DNA of 64,000 bases from Streptomyces specialis. Lineage in GTDB: Bacteria; Actinomycetota; Actinomycetes; Streptomycetales; Streptomycetaceae. This document shows positions 34,776-43,268 of the stretch, piece by piece; the first letter of the stretch is position 1; each line of letters begins with the position of its first letter. The stretch lies in assembly GCF_001493375.1 (NCBI RefSeq), contig NZ_LN929896.1, positions 200,299 through 264,298 of the forward strand, written 5' to 3'. A program made the translations under genes and the position numbers. The notes under the pieces were generated by a model, which ran no database searches, was not told the DNA's origin, and saw only the letters and a program-made list of their open reading frames with translations.

Positions 34776-36167
34776 TCAGCCGGAGAGCCGGGCGAGGATC
34801 TTCGGTCCCAGCTCGGTGACGTCGCCGGCTCCCATGGTGAGAACCACATCACCGGGGCCGGCCATTCCGGCGACCACGTCGGGCACGGCGTCCTTGCCGT
34901 ACCCCGCGCGGACGTCCGCGCCATGCGCGCGGGCCGCGTCGACGATCAGCGCGCTGGTCACGCCGGGGATGGGGTCCTCCCGGGCGGGATAGATGTCCAG
35001 CACCACGCAGCCGTCGGCCGCGGCCAGGGCCTCGCCCATCTCGGCGGCCAGCTCCCTGGTCCGGCTGAACAGGTGCGGCTGGAAGACGACGAACACCCGG
35101 CCGTCGCCGCCGCCGCGGATCGCGTCCAGGTCGGCGGCCATCTCCGTGGGGTGGTGGGCGTAGGAGTCGATGATCTGGACGCCGCGCGCCTCGCCCTTGA
35201 GCTGGAGGCGGCGGCGCACGCCGGTGTACGTCCCCAGGGCGCGCGCCAGCTCGGGCGCCGGCACGCCGGCGGCCACGCCCGCGGCGAGCGCGGCGACGGC
35301 GTTGTGCGCGTAGTGGCGGCCCGGCACGGAGACGCCGAACGTCAGCTCCTCGCCGCCGAGGACGACGGTGACCTCGCTGGTCAGCCGGGCCTGCCGGACG
35401 TCGATGACCCGCACGTCGGCGTCGGGCGACTCGCCGTAGGTGACGATCCGCGGGTCCGCGCGCCCGGCGAGGCGGGCGGTCAGCTCGCGCGCCCCCTCCT
35501 GGTCGGCGTTGACGACCAGGGTGCCGCCGGGGACGATCCGGTCGGCGAACGTCGCGAACGACTCATGGATCTCGTCCATGGAGGCGTAGTTGGCGTGGTG
35601 GTCCAGCTCCACGTTGAGGATGATCGCGACCTCGGGCCGGTACCGGTGGAAGCTGCGGTCGCTCTCGTCGGCCTCGGCGACGAACAGCTCGCCCTCGCCG
35701 TGCTCCGCGTTCGACCCGGGGGCGTCGAGGTCGCCGCCGATGGCGTAGGACGGGCCGAGGCCCAGGGCGGTGAGGGCGACCGCGAGCATCGAGGTGGTGG
35801 TCGTCTTGCCGTGCGTGCCGGCCACGGCGATGGCCCGCCGCCCCGCCATCAGCCCGGCGAGCGCCTCCGAACGGTGGACGGCCGGGATGCCGCGCCGCGC
35901 CGCCTCGGCCAGCTCGGGGTTGTCCTGCCGGATGGCGCTGGAGACGACGACACAGGTCGCGCCGGGCGCCAGGTGCGCCGCGTCGTGGCCGATGCTCACG
36001 GTCACGCCGAGGGCGCGCAGGGCGGCGGCGGTCTCCGAGTCGCGCGCGTCGCTGCCCGCGACCCGGGCGCCGCGCCGGGCGAGGATCTTGGCGATGCCCG
36101 ACATGCCCGCGCCGCCGATGCCGATGAAGTGGGGCTGTTCCATGGCGGGCGGGATCGCCGGTGTCAT
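34776..36167 (-). CDS. murC: UDP-N-acetylmuramate--L-alanine ligase
   Basis: The 463-residue ligase adds the first amino acid of the peptidoglycan stem peptide. It has the nucleotide-binding HFIGIGGAGMSGIAK motif, the ATP P-loop GTHGKTTTTSM, DESDRSF, LNVELDHHANY, and DSYAHHPTEM near the C-terminal domain. The ATG at 36167 follows GGGAGACAC; ATG 36143 is an alternative. Unlike in mycobacteria, it is outside the main dcw cluster, as is known for streptomycetes. It is upstream of msrB on the same strand. Confidence 0.96.
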   Translation of the reverse strand: MTPAIPPAMEQPHFIGIGGAGMSGIAKILARRGARVAGSDARDSETAAALRALGVTVSIGHDAAHLAPGATCVVVSSAIRQDNPELAEAARRGIPAVHRSEALAGLMAGRRAIAVAGTHGKTTTTSMLAVALTALGLGPSYAIGGDLDAPGSNAEHGEGELFVAEADESDRSFHRYRPEVAIILNVELDHHANYASMDEIHESFATFADRIVPGGTLVVNADQEGARELTARLAGRADPRIVTYGESPDADVRVIDVRQARLTSEVTVVLGGEELTFGVSVPGRHYAHNAVAALAAGVAAGVPAPELARALGTYTGVRRRLQLKGEARGVQIIDSYAHHPTEMAADLDAIRGGGDGRVFVVFQPHLFSRTRELAAEMGEALAAADGCVVLDIYPAREDPIPGVTSALIVDAARAHGADVRAGYGKDAVPDVVAGMAGPGDVVLTMGAGDVTELGPKILARLSG

Positions 36168-36249
36168 GCGTGTGTCTCCCTGGTGTCCCTGGCTGTCGTC
36201 CCTGGTCGAGGCGTGCCCCACGATTGTCGCACCCGGGCGGGAGCCGGGC

Positions 36250-36717
36250 TCATTCTCCGTGCGCGAACAGCCGCAGGACCGGGACCCCGACCTTGTGCCG
36301 GGCGCGGGAGGCCCAGTCCCGGTGGAACAGCTCCTCGACGTAGTGCGGCGCGGTCAGCACGACCACCTCGTCGGCGTGGGTCTGCCGGACCACGGAGGAC
36401 AGCAGATCCAGCGGATGGTCCTCGATGACCTGGCCGACGGCCTCGGCGCCCGCCGCCCGCAGCGCGTCCAGCGAGTGGCGCAGCCCCCGCTCGGCCGCCG
36501 GGAGCGCGTCGGGGCCCTCCGGCTCCTCGTTCTCGCGCACCGCGTCGCCGAACTCGCCGAGCGCCACGTCGTCCAGCGCGCGGAGCAGCCGGTCCTGGTC
36601 GCCGCGCGGCTGCATCAGCACGACGAAGGACTGGTCCTCGTCGGTATGCAGGGTGGTGACCAGCTCGACGTCGGTGGGCACCATGGGCTTCTCGATCATC
36701 AGAACGGTCGTGATCAC
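36250..36717 (-). CDS. Conserved actinobacterial protein of unknown function (universal-stress-like end)
   Basis: The 155-residue protein begins with a hydrophobic strand (VITTVLMIEKPMVPTDVELV) and ends with VVLTAPHYVEELFHRDWASRARHKVGVPVLRLFAHGE, which resembles the end of universal stress proteins. The middle is acidic and helical. It has been annotated in some streptomycetes as an indole-3-glycerol-phosphate synthase, but I see no TIM-barrel motif. The GTG at 36717 is the likely start. It is 83 bases upstream of murC on the same strand. Confidence 0.75.
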   Translation of the reverse strand: MITTVLMIEKPMVPTDVELVTTLHTDEDQSFVVLMQPRGDQDRLLRALDDVALGEFGDAVRENEEPEGPDALPAAERGLRHSLDALRAAGAEAVGQVIEDHPLDLLSSVVRQTHADEVVVLTAPHYVEELFHRDWASRARHKVGVPVLRLFAHGE

Positions 36718-36848
36718 GGTAAGCGCCCTTCGTCGGGCCGGGTCCCGAGCATCCCGGCAGAAACCATCCTTCACCACCACCGCACGGGACAGCGCGCTTT
36801 TCCTCCTGCCCGGACCAGGATAAGCGGAACGTGCCGTTCCGCAGATTG

Positions 36849-37613
36849 TCAGACCCTGCGGTAGCGGCTGAAGAGGAAGCCGGCGTCCTCCAGCAGATCG
36901 GTCAGTTCCAGCTCCGCGGGCTCGGTCAGCTCGGGCCCGCTCATCACGCGCGGGGCGGTCCCGGCCGTGAACCGGGGCGAGATCGTCAGGCACAGCTCGT
37001 CGAACGCCGCCGCCGCCGCGAACTGCCCGAGCAGCCGGGGGCCGCCCTCGGTGAGCAGCCGGGTGTGACCGCGCCTGACCAGCTCCGGCTTGACGCGCAG
37101 CGGATCGACCCGCGCCTCGTCACCCGCCGTGATCACCTCGACGCCCGCCTCCTCGGCGGCGGCCAGGGCGGTGCGGGGTGCCTTGGCGCCCGTGATGATC
37201 ATCGTCGGCACCTCCGCCTCGGTGAACAGCGGCAGCGAGAAGTCCAGGTGCAGCCCGGCGCTGATGACGGCGATGGCCGGAACGGGCGTCTGCCCGGCGG
37301 CGATCCGGCGCGCGACGAACTCTTCGCGCCGGCGCGCGGGCCGGTAGCGCTCCTCGCGGACCGTCTCAGCGCCGACGATCACCACGTCCGCCAGCGCGCG
37401 CAGCACCCCGAAGATCCGCATGTCCACGGCGTTGGAGATCGGCTGTGTCCGCCCGCCGTGGTAGGCGGCGCCGTCCGCCGTGGAGACCATGTTCGCGCGC
37501 AGCCAGCCGTCCCCGGGCAGGGGGCCTTCCGGGTCCGCGTAGGCGGCGGCCAGCTCGGACAGGTCCCATTCGTGATCGTCGCCGCCGGCGGGCGGGGGGA
37601 ACAAGCGTCGCAT
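36849..37613 (-). CDS. Pyrimidine reductase / RibD C-terminal (dihydrofolate-reductase-fold) family protein
   Basis: The 254-residue protein has the RibD C-terminal NADPH-dependent reductase fold. Typical segments: RANMVSTADGAAYHGGRTQPISNAVDMRIFGVLRALADVVIVGAETVREE, and LLTEGGPRLLGQFAAAAAFDELCLTISP. No N-terminal deaminase domain is present and no rib genes are near. In streptomycetes such stand-alone proteins are annotated as pyrimidine reductases; the substrate is unproven. The ATG at 37613 starts MRRLFPP. It diverges from zapE (93-base gap). Confidence 0.87.
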   Translation of the reverse strand: MRRLFPPPAGGDDHEWDLSELAAAYADPEGPLPGDGWLRANMVSTADGAAYHGGRTQPISNAVDMRIFGVLRALADVVIVGAETVREERYRPARRREEFVARRIAAGQTPVPAIAVISAGLHLDFSLPLFTEAEVPTMIITGAKAPRTALAAAEEAGVEVITAGDEARVDPLRVKPELVRRGHTRLLTEGGPRLLGQFAAAAAFDELCLTISPRFTAGTAPRVMSGPELTEPAELELTDLLEDAGFLFSRYRRV

Positions 37614-37692
37614 GGGCGGCAGTGTGGCACACCCGCCCCGGCGGCGGCCCGGCCTCTCCCGGGGCGCACGGCGTTCGCCTCCTTCCCCCACG

Positions 37693-37706
37693 TAGAGTGG
37701 GAGATT
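37693..37706 (+). promoter_or_regulatory. Leaderless promoter, -10 box of zapE
   Basis: TAGAGT (37,693-37,698) is 8 bases before the GTG start at 37,707, with no useful ribosome site between them. This spacing fits a leaderless transcript. Confidence 0.5.
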
Positions 37707-38801
37707 GTGTCGGACAGCAGCAGCACGAGCCCCGCCGCGTCCCCAGCGGCTCCCACGGCCCTCAGCACCCGCGAGCCGCGGGTCCCCGCCGAGCGGCTCG
37801 TCGCCGAGATGGTTCCGCCGCCGCGCTTCGACGCGGTCCGGTTCGACACCTACATCCCCGACGCCCGGCAGCCCAGCCAGAGCGCGGCCGTCAAGGCGCT
37901 GGCCGACTTCGCCGCCGGGCTCGGCGGCGCGCACGCGTCGGGCGCCGGCCGGCGCGGGCTGTGGCCCCGGCGCGCGCGGCGGCCGGCCGAGCCGGAGCCG
38001 CGCGGGATCTACCTCGACGGCGGGTTCGGCGTCGGCAAGACCCACCTGCTGGCCTCGTTGTGGCACGCCACCCCGGCCGCGCCGGAGTTCAAGGCGTTCG
38101 GCACGTTCGTCGAGCTGACCAACCTGGTCGGTGCCCTGGGCTTCCAGGAGACCGTCCGCACGCTGTCCGGCCACCGGCTGCTGTGCATCGACGAGTTCGA
38201 GCTGGACGACCCGGGCGACACCGTGCTCGTCTCGTCCCTGCTGGCCCGGCTGGTCGCGGAGGGCGTCGCGCTGGCCGCCACCTCCAACACCCTGCCCGGG
38301 AAGCTGGGTGAGGGCCGGTTCGCCGCCGCCGACTTCCTGCGCGAGATCCAGGGCCTGGCCGCGCACTTCCGGGCGCTGCGCATCGACGGCGAGGACTACC
38401 GTCACCGCGGCCTGCCCGCCGCCCCCGCGCCCCGCCCGGACGACGAGGTCGCCTCGGCGGCGCGGTCCGTGCCCGGCGCCTCGCTGGACGACTTCGGCGC
38501 CCTGCTCGACCACCTCGCCCGCGTGCACCCCAGCCGTTACGGCGCCCTGTGCGACGGGGTGACGCTGGTCTGCCTGACCGGTGTGCGGCCCGTCCCCGAC
38601 CAGGCGACGGCGCTGCGGCTGGTCGTCCTCGCCGACCGGCTCTACGACCGCGAGATACCGGTGCTCGCCTCGGGCGTCCCGTTCGACGCGCTGTTCAGCG
38701 CGGAGATGCTCGACGGCGGCTACCGCAAGAAGTACTTCCGGGCGATCTCCCGCCTGACCGCGCTGGCCCGCGACGCGGGAGCGGATTCCGCGCACCGCTG
38801 A
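37707..38801 (+). CDS. zapE: Cell division protein ZapE (AFG1-family ATPase)
   Basis: The 364-residue AAA-type ATPase has Walker A GGFGVGKTH (about 111-119), Walker B LLCIDEFELDD, and AATSNTLPGKLGEGRF. AFG1/ZapE proteins act at the division site and in membrane protein quality control. The GTG at 37707 is preceded by a leaderless -10 box. It lies 13 bases before the polyphosphate kinase gene, so the two are probably co-transcribed. Confidence 0.9.
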   Translation: MSDSSSTSPAASPAAPTALSTREPRVPAERLVAEMVPPPRFDAVRFDTYIPDARQPSQSAAVKALADFAAGLGGAHASGAGRRGLWPRRARRPAEPEPRGIYLDGGFGVGKTHLLASLWHATPAAPEFKAFGTFVELTNLVGALGFQETVRTLSGHRLLCIDEFELDDPGDTVLVSSLLARLVAEGVALAATSNTLPGKLGEGRFAAADFLREIQGLAAHFRALRIDGEDYRHRGLPAAPAPRPDDEVASAARSVPGASLDDFGALLDHLARVHPSRYGALCDGVTLVCLTGVRPVPDQATALRLVVLADRLYDREIPVLASGVPFDALFSAEMLDGGYRKKYFRAISRLTALARDAGADSAHR

Positions 38802-38814
38802 GATCATCGTCTTC

Positions 38815-39738
38815 ATGGCATCTCACCAGAAGTCCGGTGACGAGACCGGCGAAACGGCACGGGCGACAGACACGGGAACGGACGCCGCGACGTCCCTGCG
38901 CGCGCTGACGCGCGTCCCGCCCGGCGGGCCCGCCGACCTGGCCGCCATCCCCTCGGACGCCACCCCCGGCTTCACCGGGGACAAGGCCGCCGGCCGCGCG
39001 GAGACCACCGCCATGGGCGAGGAACTGGCCGTTCTCCAGGAGCGGTTGTACGCGGCGGCGGTGGGCGGCGACCGGCGCAGGATGCTGCTGGTCCTCCAGG
39101 GCATGGACACCTCCGGCAAGGGCGGCACGGTCAAGCACGTCGTCGGGCACTTCAACCCGTCCGGCTGCCGCATCCGCGCCTTCAAGGCACCCACCGAGGA
39201 GGAACGCGCCCACCACTTCCTGTGGCGGGTCACCGGCGTCCTGCCCAGGGCGGGCGAGATCGGTATCTTCGACCGCTCCCACTACGAGGACGTGCTGGTG
39301 CCCCGGGTCCACGGCCTGGTCCCCGAGCGGGTCTGGACGCGGCGCTACGACGAGATCAACGACTGGGAACGGGCGCTGGCCGACGACGGCGTCACGTTCG
39401 TCAAGGTCTTCCTGCACATCGGCCACGCGGAGCAGCGCGAACGGCTGCTGGCCCGCCTCGACACGCCGCACAAGCACTGGAAGTTCGACGCGAACGACAT
39501 CGCGGAACGCGAGCGGTGGCCGGACTACCAGCGGGCCTACGCCACCGTCCTGGAGCGCTGCTCCACCGACGCCGCGCCCTGGTACGTCGTCCCCGCCGAC
39601 CGCAAGTGGTACCGCAACTGGGCGGTCAGCCGGCTGCTCCTGGAGCACCTGCGCGCGCTCGATCCCCAGTACCCGCGCGGCGACTTCGACGTGGCCGCGA
39701 TCCGCGAACGGCTGCTGGCCGAGCAGGCCGGGCAGTAG
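38815..39738 (+). CDS. ppk2: Polyphosphate kinase 2 family protein
   Basis: The 307-residue protein transfers phosphate between polyphosphate and nucleotides. Walker A GMDTSGKGG (96-104) and Walker B GIFDRSHYEDVLVPRV are present, with the lid segment KFDANDIAERERWPDY. The N-terminal 60 residues are a variable extension. The short single-domain form suggests nucleoside mono- or diphosphate phosphorylation from polyphosphate. It follows zapE by 13 bases. Confidence 0.92.
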   Translation: MASHQKSGDETGETARATDTGTDAATSLRALTRVPPGGPADLAAIPSDATPGFTGDKAAGRAETTAMGEELAVLQERLYAAAVGGDRRRMLLVLQGMDTSGKGGTVKHVVGHFNPSGCRIRAFKAPTEEERAHHFLWRVTGVLPRAGEIGIFDRSHYEDVLVPRVHGLVPERVWTRRYDEINDWERALADDGVTFVKVFLHIGHAEQRERLLARLDTPHKHWKFDANDIAERERWPDYQRAYATVLERCSTDAAPWYVVPADRKWYRNWAVSRLLLEHLRALDPQYPRGDFDVAAIRERLLAEQAGQ

Positions 39739-39881
39739 TTCGCTCCCGCGAAACCTCAAGTCTGGCTCTGAAACTCCCCGTCCAGGATTCCGGGCGCGCG
39801 GCGCGGGAGACAACTCCCTCACGCACACGTCCTTCACGCACACACGGTGCCGGTGGGGCTTGTCCATTCGGGGAGGCGGAC

Positions 39882-40715
39882 ATGAGGCGGCTGGGGATGG
39901 GGATCGGGTGGAGACCCGACATCGCCGACGAGATAGCCGGGCTGCCGGGGATCGACTGGGTCGAGGTGGTCGCGGAGAACGTTTGCTCCGGCCATCTGCC
40001 CGAGTCCCCGGCGGAGTTGCGCCGACGCGGCACCACGGTGGTGCCGCACGGCGTGTCCCTGGGGCTCGGCGGGGCCGAACGGCCCTCGCCCGGCGGGCTG
40101 ATGGCGCCGGCCGGGGCGGCGGAGGCGCCCGGCGCGCCGCCGGTGACGGAGCACATCGCGTTCGTCCGGGCGGGCGGGCCGCTGACCGGCACCCCGTGTC
40201 TGGAGGCCGGGCGCCTGCTGCCCGTGCCGCGCACCTGGGACGCCCTGGACGTCCTGTGCGCGAACGTGCGGATCGCCCAGGCGGCGCTGCCCGTTCCGCT
40301 GGCCCTGGAGAACATCGCGGCGCTGTTCTCCTGGCCGGAAGAGGAGCTGACGGAGGGGCAGTTCCTCACCGAGCTGGTGGAACGGACCGGCGTCGGACTG
40401 CTGATCGACGTCGCGAACCTGCACACCAACCACGTCAACCGGGGCGAGGACCCGGCCGCCGCGCTCGACGCGCTGCCGCTGGACGCCATCGCCTACGTGC
40501 ACGTCGCGGGCGGCGTCGAACGGGACGGCGTCTGGCACGACAGCCACGCCCATCCCGTTCCGCCACGGGTGCTGGCGGTCCTGGACGAGCTGTGCGCGCG
40601 GACGACCCCGCCCGGGGTGCTGCTCGAACGGGACGACGCGTTCCCGCCGCGCGACGAGCTGGCCGCCGAGCTGGCGGCGATCCGCGCGGTGGCCGAGGGG
40701 GCGCGCCGTGGCTGA
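39882..40715 (+). CDS. DUF692 / MNIO-family multinuclear iron oxygenase
   Basis: The 277-residue protein belongs to the family of MbnB, TglH, ChrH and BufB, which bind two or three irons in a TIM barrel and modify cysteines of ribosomal peptides. Conserved potential metal residues are E32, H56, H91, E143, D176, N179, H181, H184, H207, D220, H222, H224 and E249 (GIGWRPDIADEI, LIDVANLHTNH, YVHVAGG, HDSHAHPVP). The ATG at 39882 follows GGGAGG. It overlaps the next gene by 8 bases and heads a cassette ending in a Gly/Ser/Cys-tailed membrane protein, which may be the substrate. Confidence 0.92.
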   Translation: MRRLGMGIGWRPDIADEIAGLPGIDWVEVVAENVCSGHLPESPAELRRRGTTVVPHGVSLGLGGAERPSPGGLMAPAGAAEAPGAPPVTEHIAFVRAGGPLTGTPCLEAGRLLPVPRTWDALDVLCANVRIAQAALPVPLALENIAALFSWPEEELTEGQFLTELVERTGVGLLIDVANLHTNHVNRGEDPAAALDALPLDAIAYVHVAGGVERDGVWHDSHAHPVPPRVLAVLDELCARTTPPGVLLERDDAFPPRDELAAELAAIRAVAEGARRG

Positions 40716-41133
40716 CCCCACCGAGGCGGCCCGCCACCGGCTCGCCATCGCGCAGTCCGCGCTGCTGTCCGCGCTCGTCGCGGGCGGTCCGGTGCCGGAG
40801 GGCTTCGACCGGGCCCGGCTGCGGATCCAGCGGGAGGCGCTGGCCGCCAAGCGGGCCGATGTCCTCGCGAAGGTGGCGCCCGAGCTGCCGCGCGCGCTGG
40901 GCGCAGGGTACCGGCCCGCCGCGCTGGCCTGGGCCCGCTCCCGCCCGATGACCGGCGGATACCGCGAGGACGCCGCCGCCCTGGCCCGGCACGCCCTGAC
41001 GACCGGCGCGGTCCCCGAAGGACCCGCCCGCCACCGCCTGGCCGAGTGGCTGCGAACCACCGGAACCGGCCGGGCCCCCGGCCGGATCACCCGGACCGTA
41101 CGAACGATCCGCGTCCCGCGGAAGGAGAGGTGA
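40708..41133 (+). CDS. Small helical partner of the DUF692 enzyme (candidate substrate-recognition protein)
   Basis: The 141-residue protein is highly helical and has RLAIAQSALLSALVAGGPVPEGFD, RLRIQREALAAKRADVL and YREDAAALARHAL. The pattern (a short N-terminal helix, a P-x-G-F-D turn, then K/R-rich helices around PELPRAL) recalls the DUF2063-type partners that help DUF692 enzymes such as BufB or HvfB recognise their precursor. This likeness is my judgement from the pattern, not a search. Start GTG 40708 overlaps the DUF692 stop. A ribosome site (GAAGGAG) lies at its 3' end for the next gene. Confidence 0.7.
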   Translation: MADPTEAARHRLAIAQSALLSALVAGGPVPEGFDRARLRIQREALAAKRADVLAKVAPELPRALGAGYRPAALAWARSRPMTGGYREDAAALARHALTTGAVPEGPARHRLAEWLRTTGTGRAPGRITRTVRTIRVPRKER

Positions 41134-41138
41134 CGGCC

Positions 41139-41978
41139 ATGACCGTGTTCATCGTCCTGGTCACCTGCGCGCTCGCGCTCTGCCTGGTCCGGCTCGCCGT
41201 CTCCGACGCCCGGGCCCGCCGCGAGGCCGCCCACGCCACCGGCAACACGGTCGCCACCGTGTACGAGGCGGCGTTCCTCAGCGGTGGCCCGGGCCGGGTC
41301 GCCGACACCGTCCTGTGCGCGATGCACGACAGCGGCCGGCTGGGCATCGAAGGAGGCCGGGTCCGCGTCGTCAGCCCCGTCCCGTACGACGATCTGGAAC
41401 GGGAACTGCTGGCCCGCTGCCCGAGTTGGGAGGAGTCCCTGCGCCGGATCCGCGCGGATCTGGCGGGCAGCGCCCCGGTGCAGGAGATCGGCGACGGGCT
41501 CATGGCCCGCGGCCTGCTGTCCAGCCCGGGACGGTACGCGCGCCGCCGGCTCGTGCGGCAGCTCACCATCCTGCTGGCACTCTGCCTGTTGCCGCCGGCC
41601 GTCATCGCCGGGACGCCGGTGCTCGCCGGGGTGGCGGTGGCCGGCCTGGTCGCCGGGCTCGTCCTGGGGCCGGGCCGCAGCCGCCTCACCGGCCCGGGGA
41701 AGATCGCCCTGCGGGACCTGCGACGCGCCAACTGGTTCGCGCCGCTGGGCCGCCACGCGCTGCTGGCCGTCTCCGGCCCCCGAGCGCTGACCGACCACGC
41801 CCTGCGCACGCAGCTCACCGCCGCCGCCCGCCCCGGCGCCACCACCGGCGGAGGCAGCGGCAGCTCCTCGAACAGCGCCTGGTCGGGCTGCGGCGGCAGC
41901 GGCGGTTCGAGCTGCGGGGGCGGTTCGAGCTGCGGCGGCGGAAGCTCCAGCGGCTGTGGCGGCGTGGCTGCCGTCTGA
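41139..41978 (+). CDS. TIGR04222-like membrane protein with Gly/Ser/Cys-rich tail (3' end uncertain)
   Basis: The 279-residue protein has a membrane helix at 3-21, a cytoplasmic or external domain (22-138: AVSDARARREAAHATGN, LSGGPGRVADTVLCAMHDSG), one or two membrane helices at about 141-176 and a low-complexity tail (235-275) with Cys at 251, 259, 265 and 273 in CGG/CGGG units. It follows a DUF692 enzyme and its partner, so the tail cysteines are candidates for oxidative modification. From about 41,963 the DNA resembles adapter (GGC-GC-GTC-GATGTGT spacing), so the final VAAV and stop may be artefact and the true tail may be longer. Confidence 0.8.
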   Translation: MTVFIVLVTCALALCLVRLAVSDARARREAAHATGNTVATVYEAAFLSGGPGRVADTVLCAMHDSGRLGIEGGRVRVVSPVPYDDLERELLARCPSWEESLRRIRADLAGSAPVQEIGDGLMARGLLSSPGRYARRRLVRQLTILLALCLLPPAVIAGTPVLAGVAVAGLVAGLVLGPGRSRLTGPGKIALRDLRRANWFAPLGRHALLAVSGPRALTDHALRTQLTAAARPGATTGGGSGSSSNSAWSGCGGSGGSSCGGGSSCGGGSSSGCGGVAAV

Positions 41979-42055
41979 TGTGTTTTTACAGTCACACAGC
42001 AACGCCGGAACCTCATCCTATCCTCTTCGTCGGCGGCGTCAGATGTGTATAAGAG
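41965..42055. other. Adapter-derived junction (Nextera P5, index TATCCTCT)
   Basis: Bases 42,027-42,055 match the Nextera Read 1 adapter at 28 of 29 positions. They are preceded by exact i5 index TATCCTCT (42,019-42,026) and a loosely matching P5 sequence (41,990-42,018) after a T run. From about 41,965 the DNA also resembles a damaged adapter copy (GGCtGCcGTCtGATGTGT). The segment is lower in G+C and joins two genes that are each cut. It is not genomic. Confidence 0.93.
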
Positions 42056-42521
42056 GCGGGCGCGGGGCCGGGTGGGCGGGGGCGGTCGCCGGGCGGAAAC
42101 GGGCGACGACCGCGCCGTCCCGGCCGAGGAGGAACTTCTCGAAGTTCCACTGGATGTCCCCCGCCTGCCCGGCCGGGTCGGGAACGGCGGTCAGCTCCCG
42201 GTACAGCGGGTGCCGGCCGTCGCCGTTGACCTCGACCTTCTCGGTCAGCGGGAAGGTCACGCCGTAGGTCGCCGAGCAGAACTCCTGGATCTCCCCGGCC
42301 GTGCCGGGCTCCTGCCCGCCGAACTGGTTGCAGGGGACGCCCAGAACGGTGAAGCCGGCGTCCCCCAGCTCCTTCTGGAGGGTTTCCAGCCCGGCGTACT
42401 GGGGCGTCAGGCCGCACCGGGACGCGACGTTGACCACCAGGGTCACCTTGCCCCCGGTCAGCTCGCCCAGGGTGGCCGGGGTCCCGTCGAGCCGGGCGAT
42501 GGGCGTGTCCAGCAGAGTCAC
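42056..42521 (-). CDS. Glutathione peroxidase-family peroxidase (3' end lost at adapter)
   Basis: This thiol peroxidase of about 160 residues reduces hydroperoxides, in actinobacteria probably with thioredoxin or mycothiol-linked donors. The peroxidatic C36 lies in NVASRCGLTPQY, the catalytic Gln in FGGQEPG and Trp-Asn in WNFEKF. The C-terminus after ARFRPATAP is replaced by adapter-coded residues (LIHI), so about 15-20 residues and the stop are missing. The GTG at 42521 follows GAGGAGA. It is 36 bases downstream of hemQ on the same strand. Confidence 0.88.
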
Positions 42522-42557
42522 GGCGTTCTCCTCGTGCGTTGTGCGGCCCGGCCCTCG

Positions 42558-43268
42558 TCAGGCCAGGCCGGCGATCAGCTCGGCGACCGGCTTGCGACGG
42601 CCGGTGTAGAAGGGGATCTCCTCACGGACGTGGCGCCTGGCCTCGGAAGCGCGCAGGTGCCGCATCAGGTCCACGATGCGGTGCAGCTCGTCCGCCTCGA
42701 AGGCGAGGATCCACTCGTAGTCGCCCAGCGAGAAGGAGGCGACGGTGTTGGCCCGCACGTCGGGGTAGTCCCGCGCCATCTTGCCGTGGTCGGCCAGCAT
42801 GCGGCGGCGGTCCTCGTCGGGCAGCAGGTACCACTCGTAGGACCGGACGAACGGGTAGACGCTCACGTAGGCGCGGGGCTCCTCGTCGGCGAGGAACGCC
42901 GGGATGTGCGACTTGTTGAACTCGGCCGGGCGGTGCAGCGCCATGTTCGACCACACCGGCTCCAGCGACCGGCCCAGCCGCGTCCGGCGGAAGAGGTTGT
43001 ACGCCTCCTGGAGGGCGTCCGCCGTCCCGGCGTGCCACCAGATCAGCACGTCCGCGTCGGCGCGCAGCCCCGACACGTCGTAAGTGCCGCGCACGGTCAC
43101 GTCCTTGGCGGCGAGCTGCTCGAACAGCTCGGTCACCTCGTCCGCGAAGCCGGCGCGGTCCGCGGGCAGCGCCTCGCGCAGCCGGAAGACGGACCACAGG
43201 GTGTAGCGGATGACGTCGTTGAGCTCCTTGGCGCGCTTGCCCACGGGCCTGTCGGGTGCAGCAGTCAT
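42558..43268 (-). CDS. hemQ: Coproheme decarboxylase (chlorite dismutase-like)
   Basis: The 236-residue HemQ finishes haem b by decarboxylating coproheme in the Gram-positive coproporphyrin pathway. It has the chlorite dismutase fold with LIWWHAGTADALQEAYNLFRRT, YPFVRSYEWYLLPDEDRRRMLADHGKMARDYP, and the RHVREEIPFYTGRR end. The start ATG overlaps the stop of hemG by 4 bases (ATGA), giving coupled translation. The neighbours hemG and hemE complete the local haem set. Confidence 0.95.
   Translation of the reverse strand: MTAAPDRPVGKRAKELNDVIRYTLWSVFRLREALPADRAGFADEVTELFEQLAAKDVTVRGTYDVSGLRADADVLIWWHAGTADALQEAYNLFRRTRLGRSLEPVWSNMALHRPAEFNKSHIPAFLADEEPRAYVSVYPFVRSYEWYLLPDEDRRRMLADHGKMARDYPDVRANTVASFSLGDYEWILAFEADELHRIVDLMRHLRASEARRHVREEIPFYTGRRKPVAELIAGLA

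Noticed and set aside
36250..36717. Indole-3-glycerol-phosphate synthase, a name used for similar proteins
   Set aside because: At 155 residues it is too short for the barrel and lacks its catalytic motifs; the C-terminus looks universal-stress-like.
39882..40715. Ordinary sugar-phosphate isomerase/epimerase (TIM barrel)
   Set aside because: The set of His/Asp/Glu residues and the GIGWRPDIADEI start fit DUF692 rather than xylose-isomerase-like enzymes.
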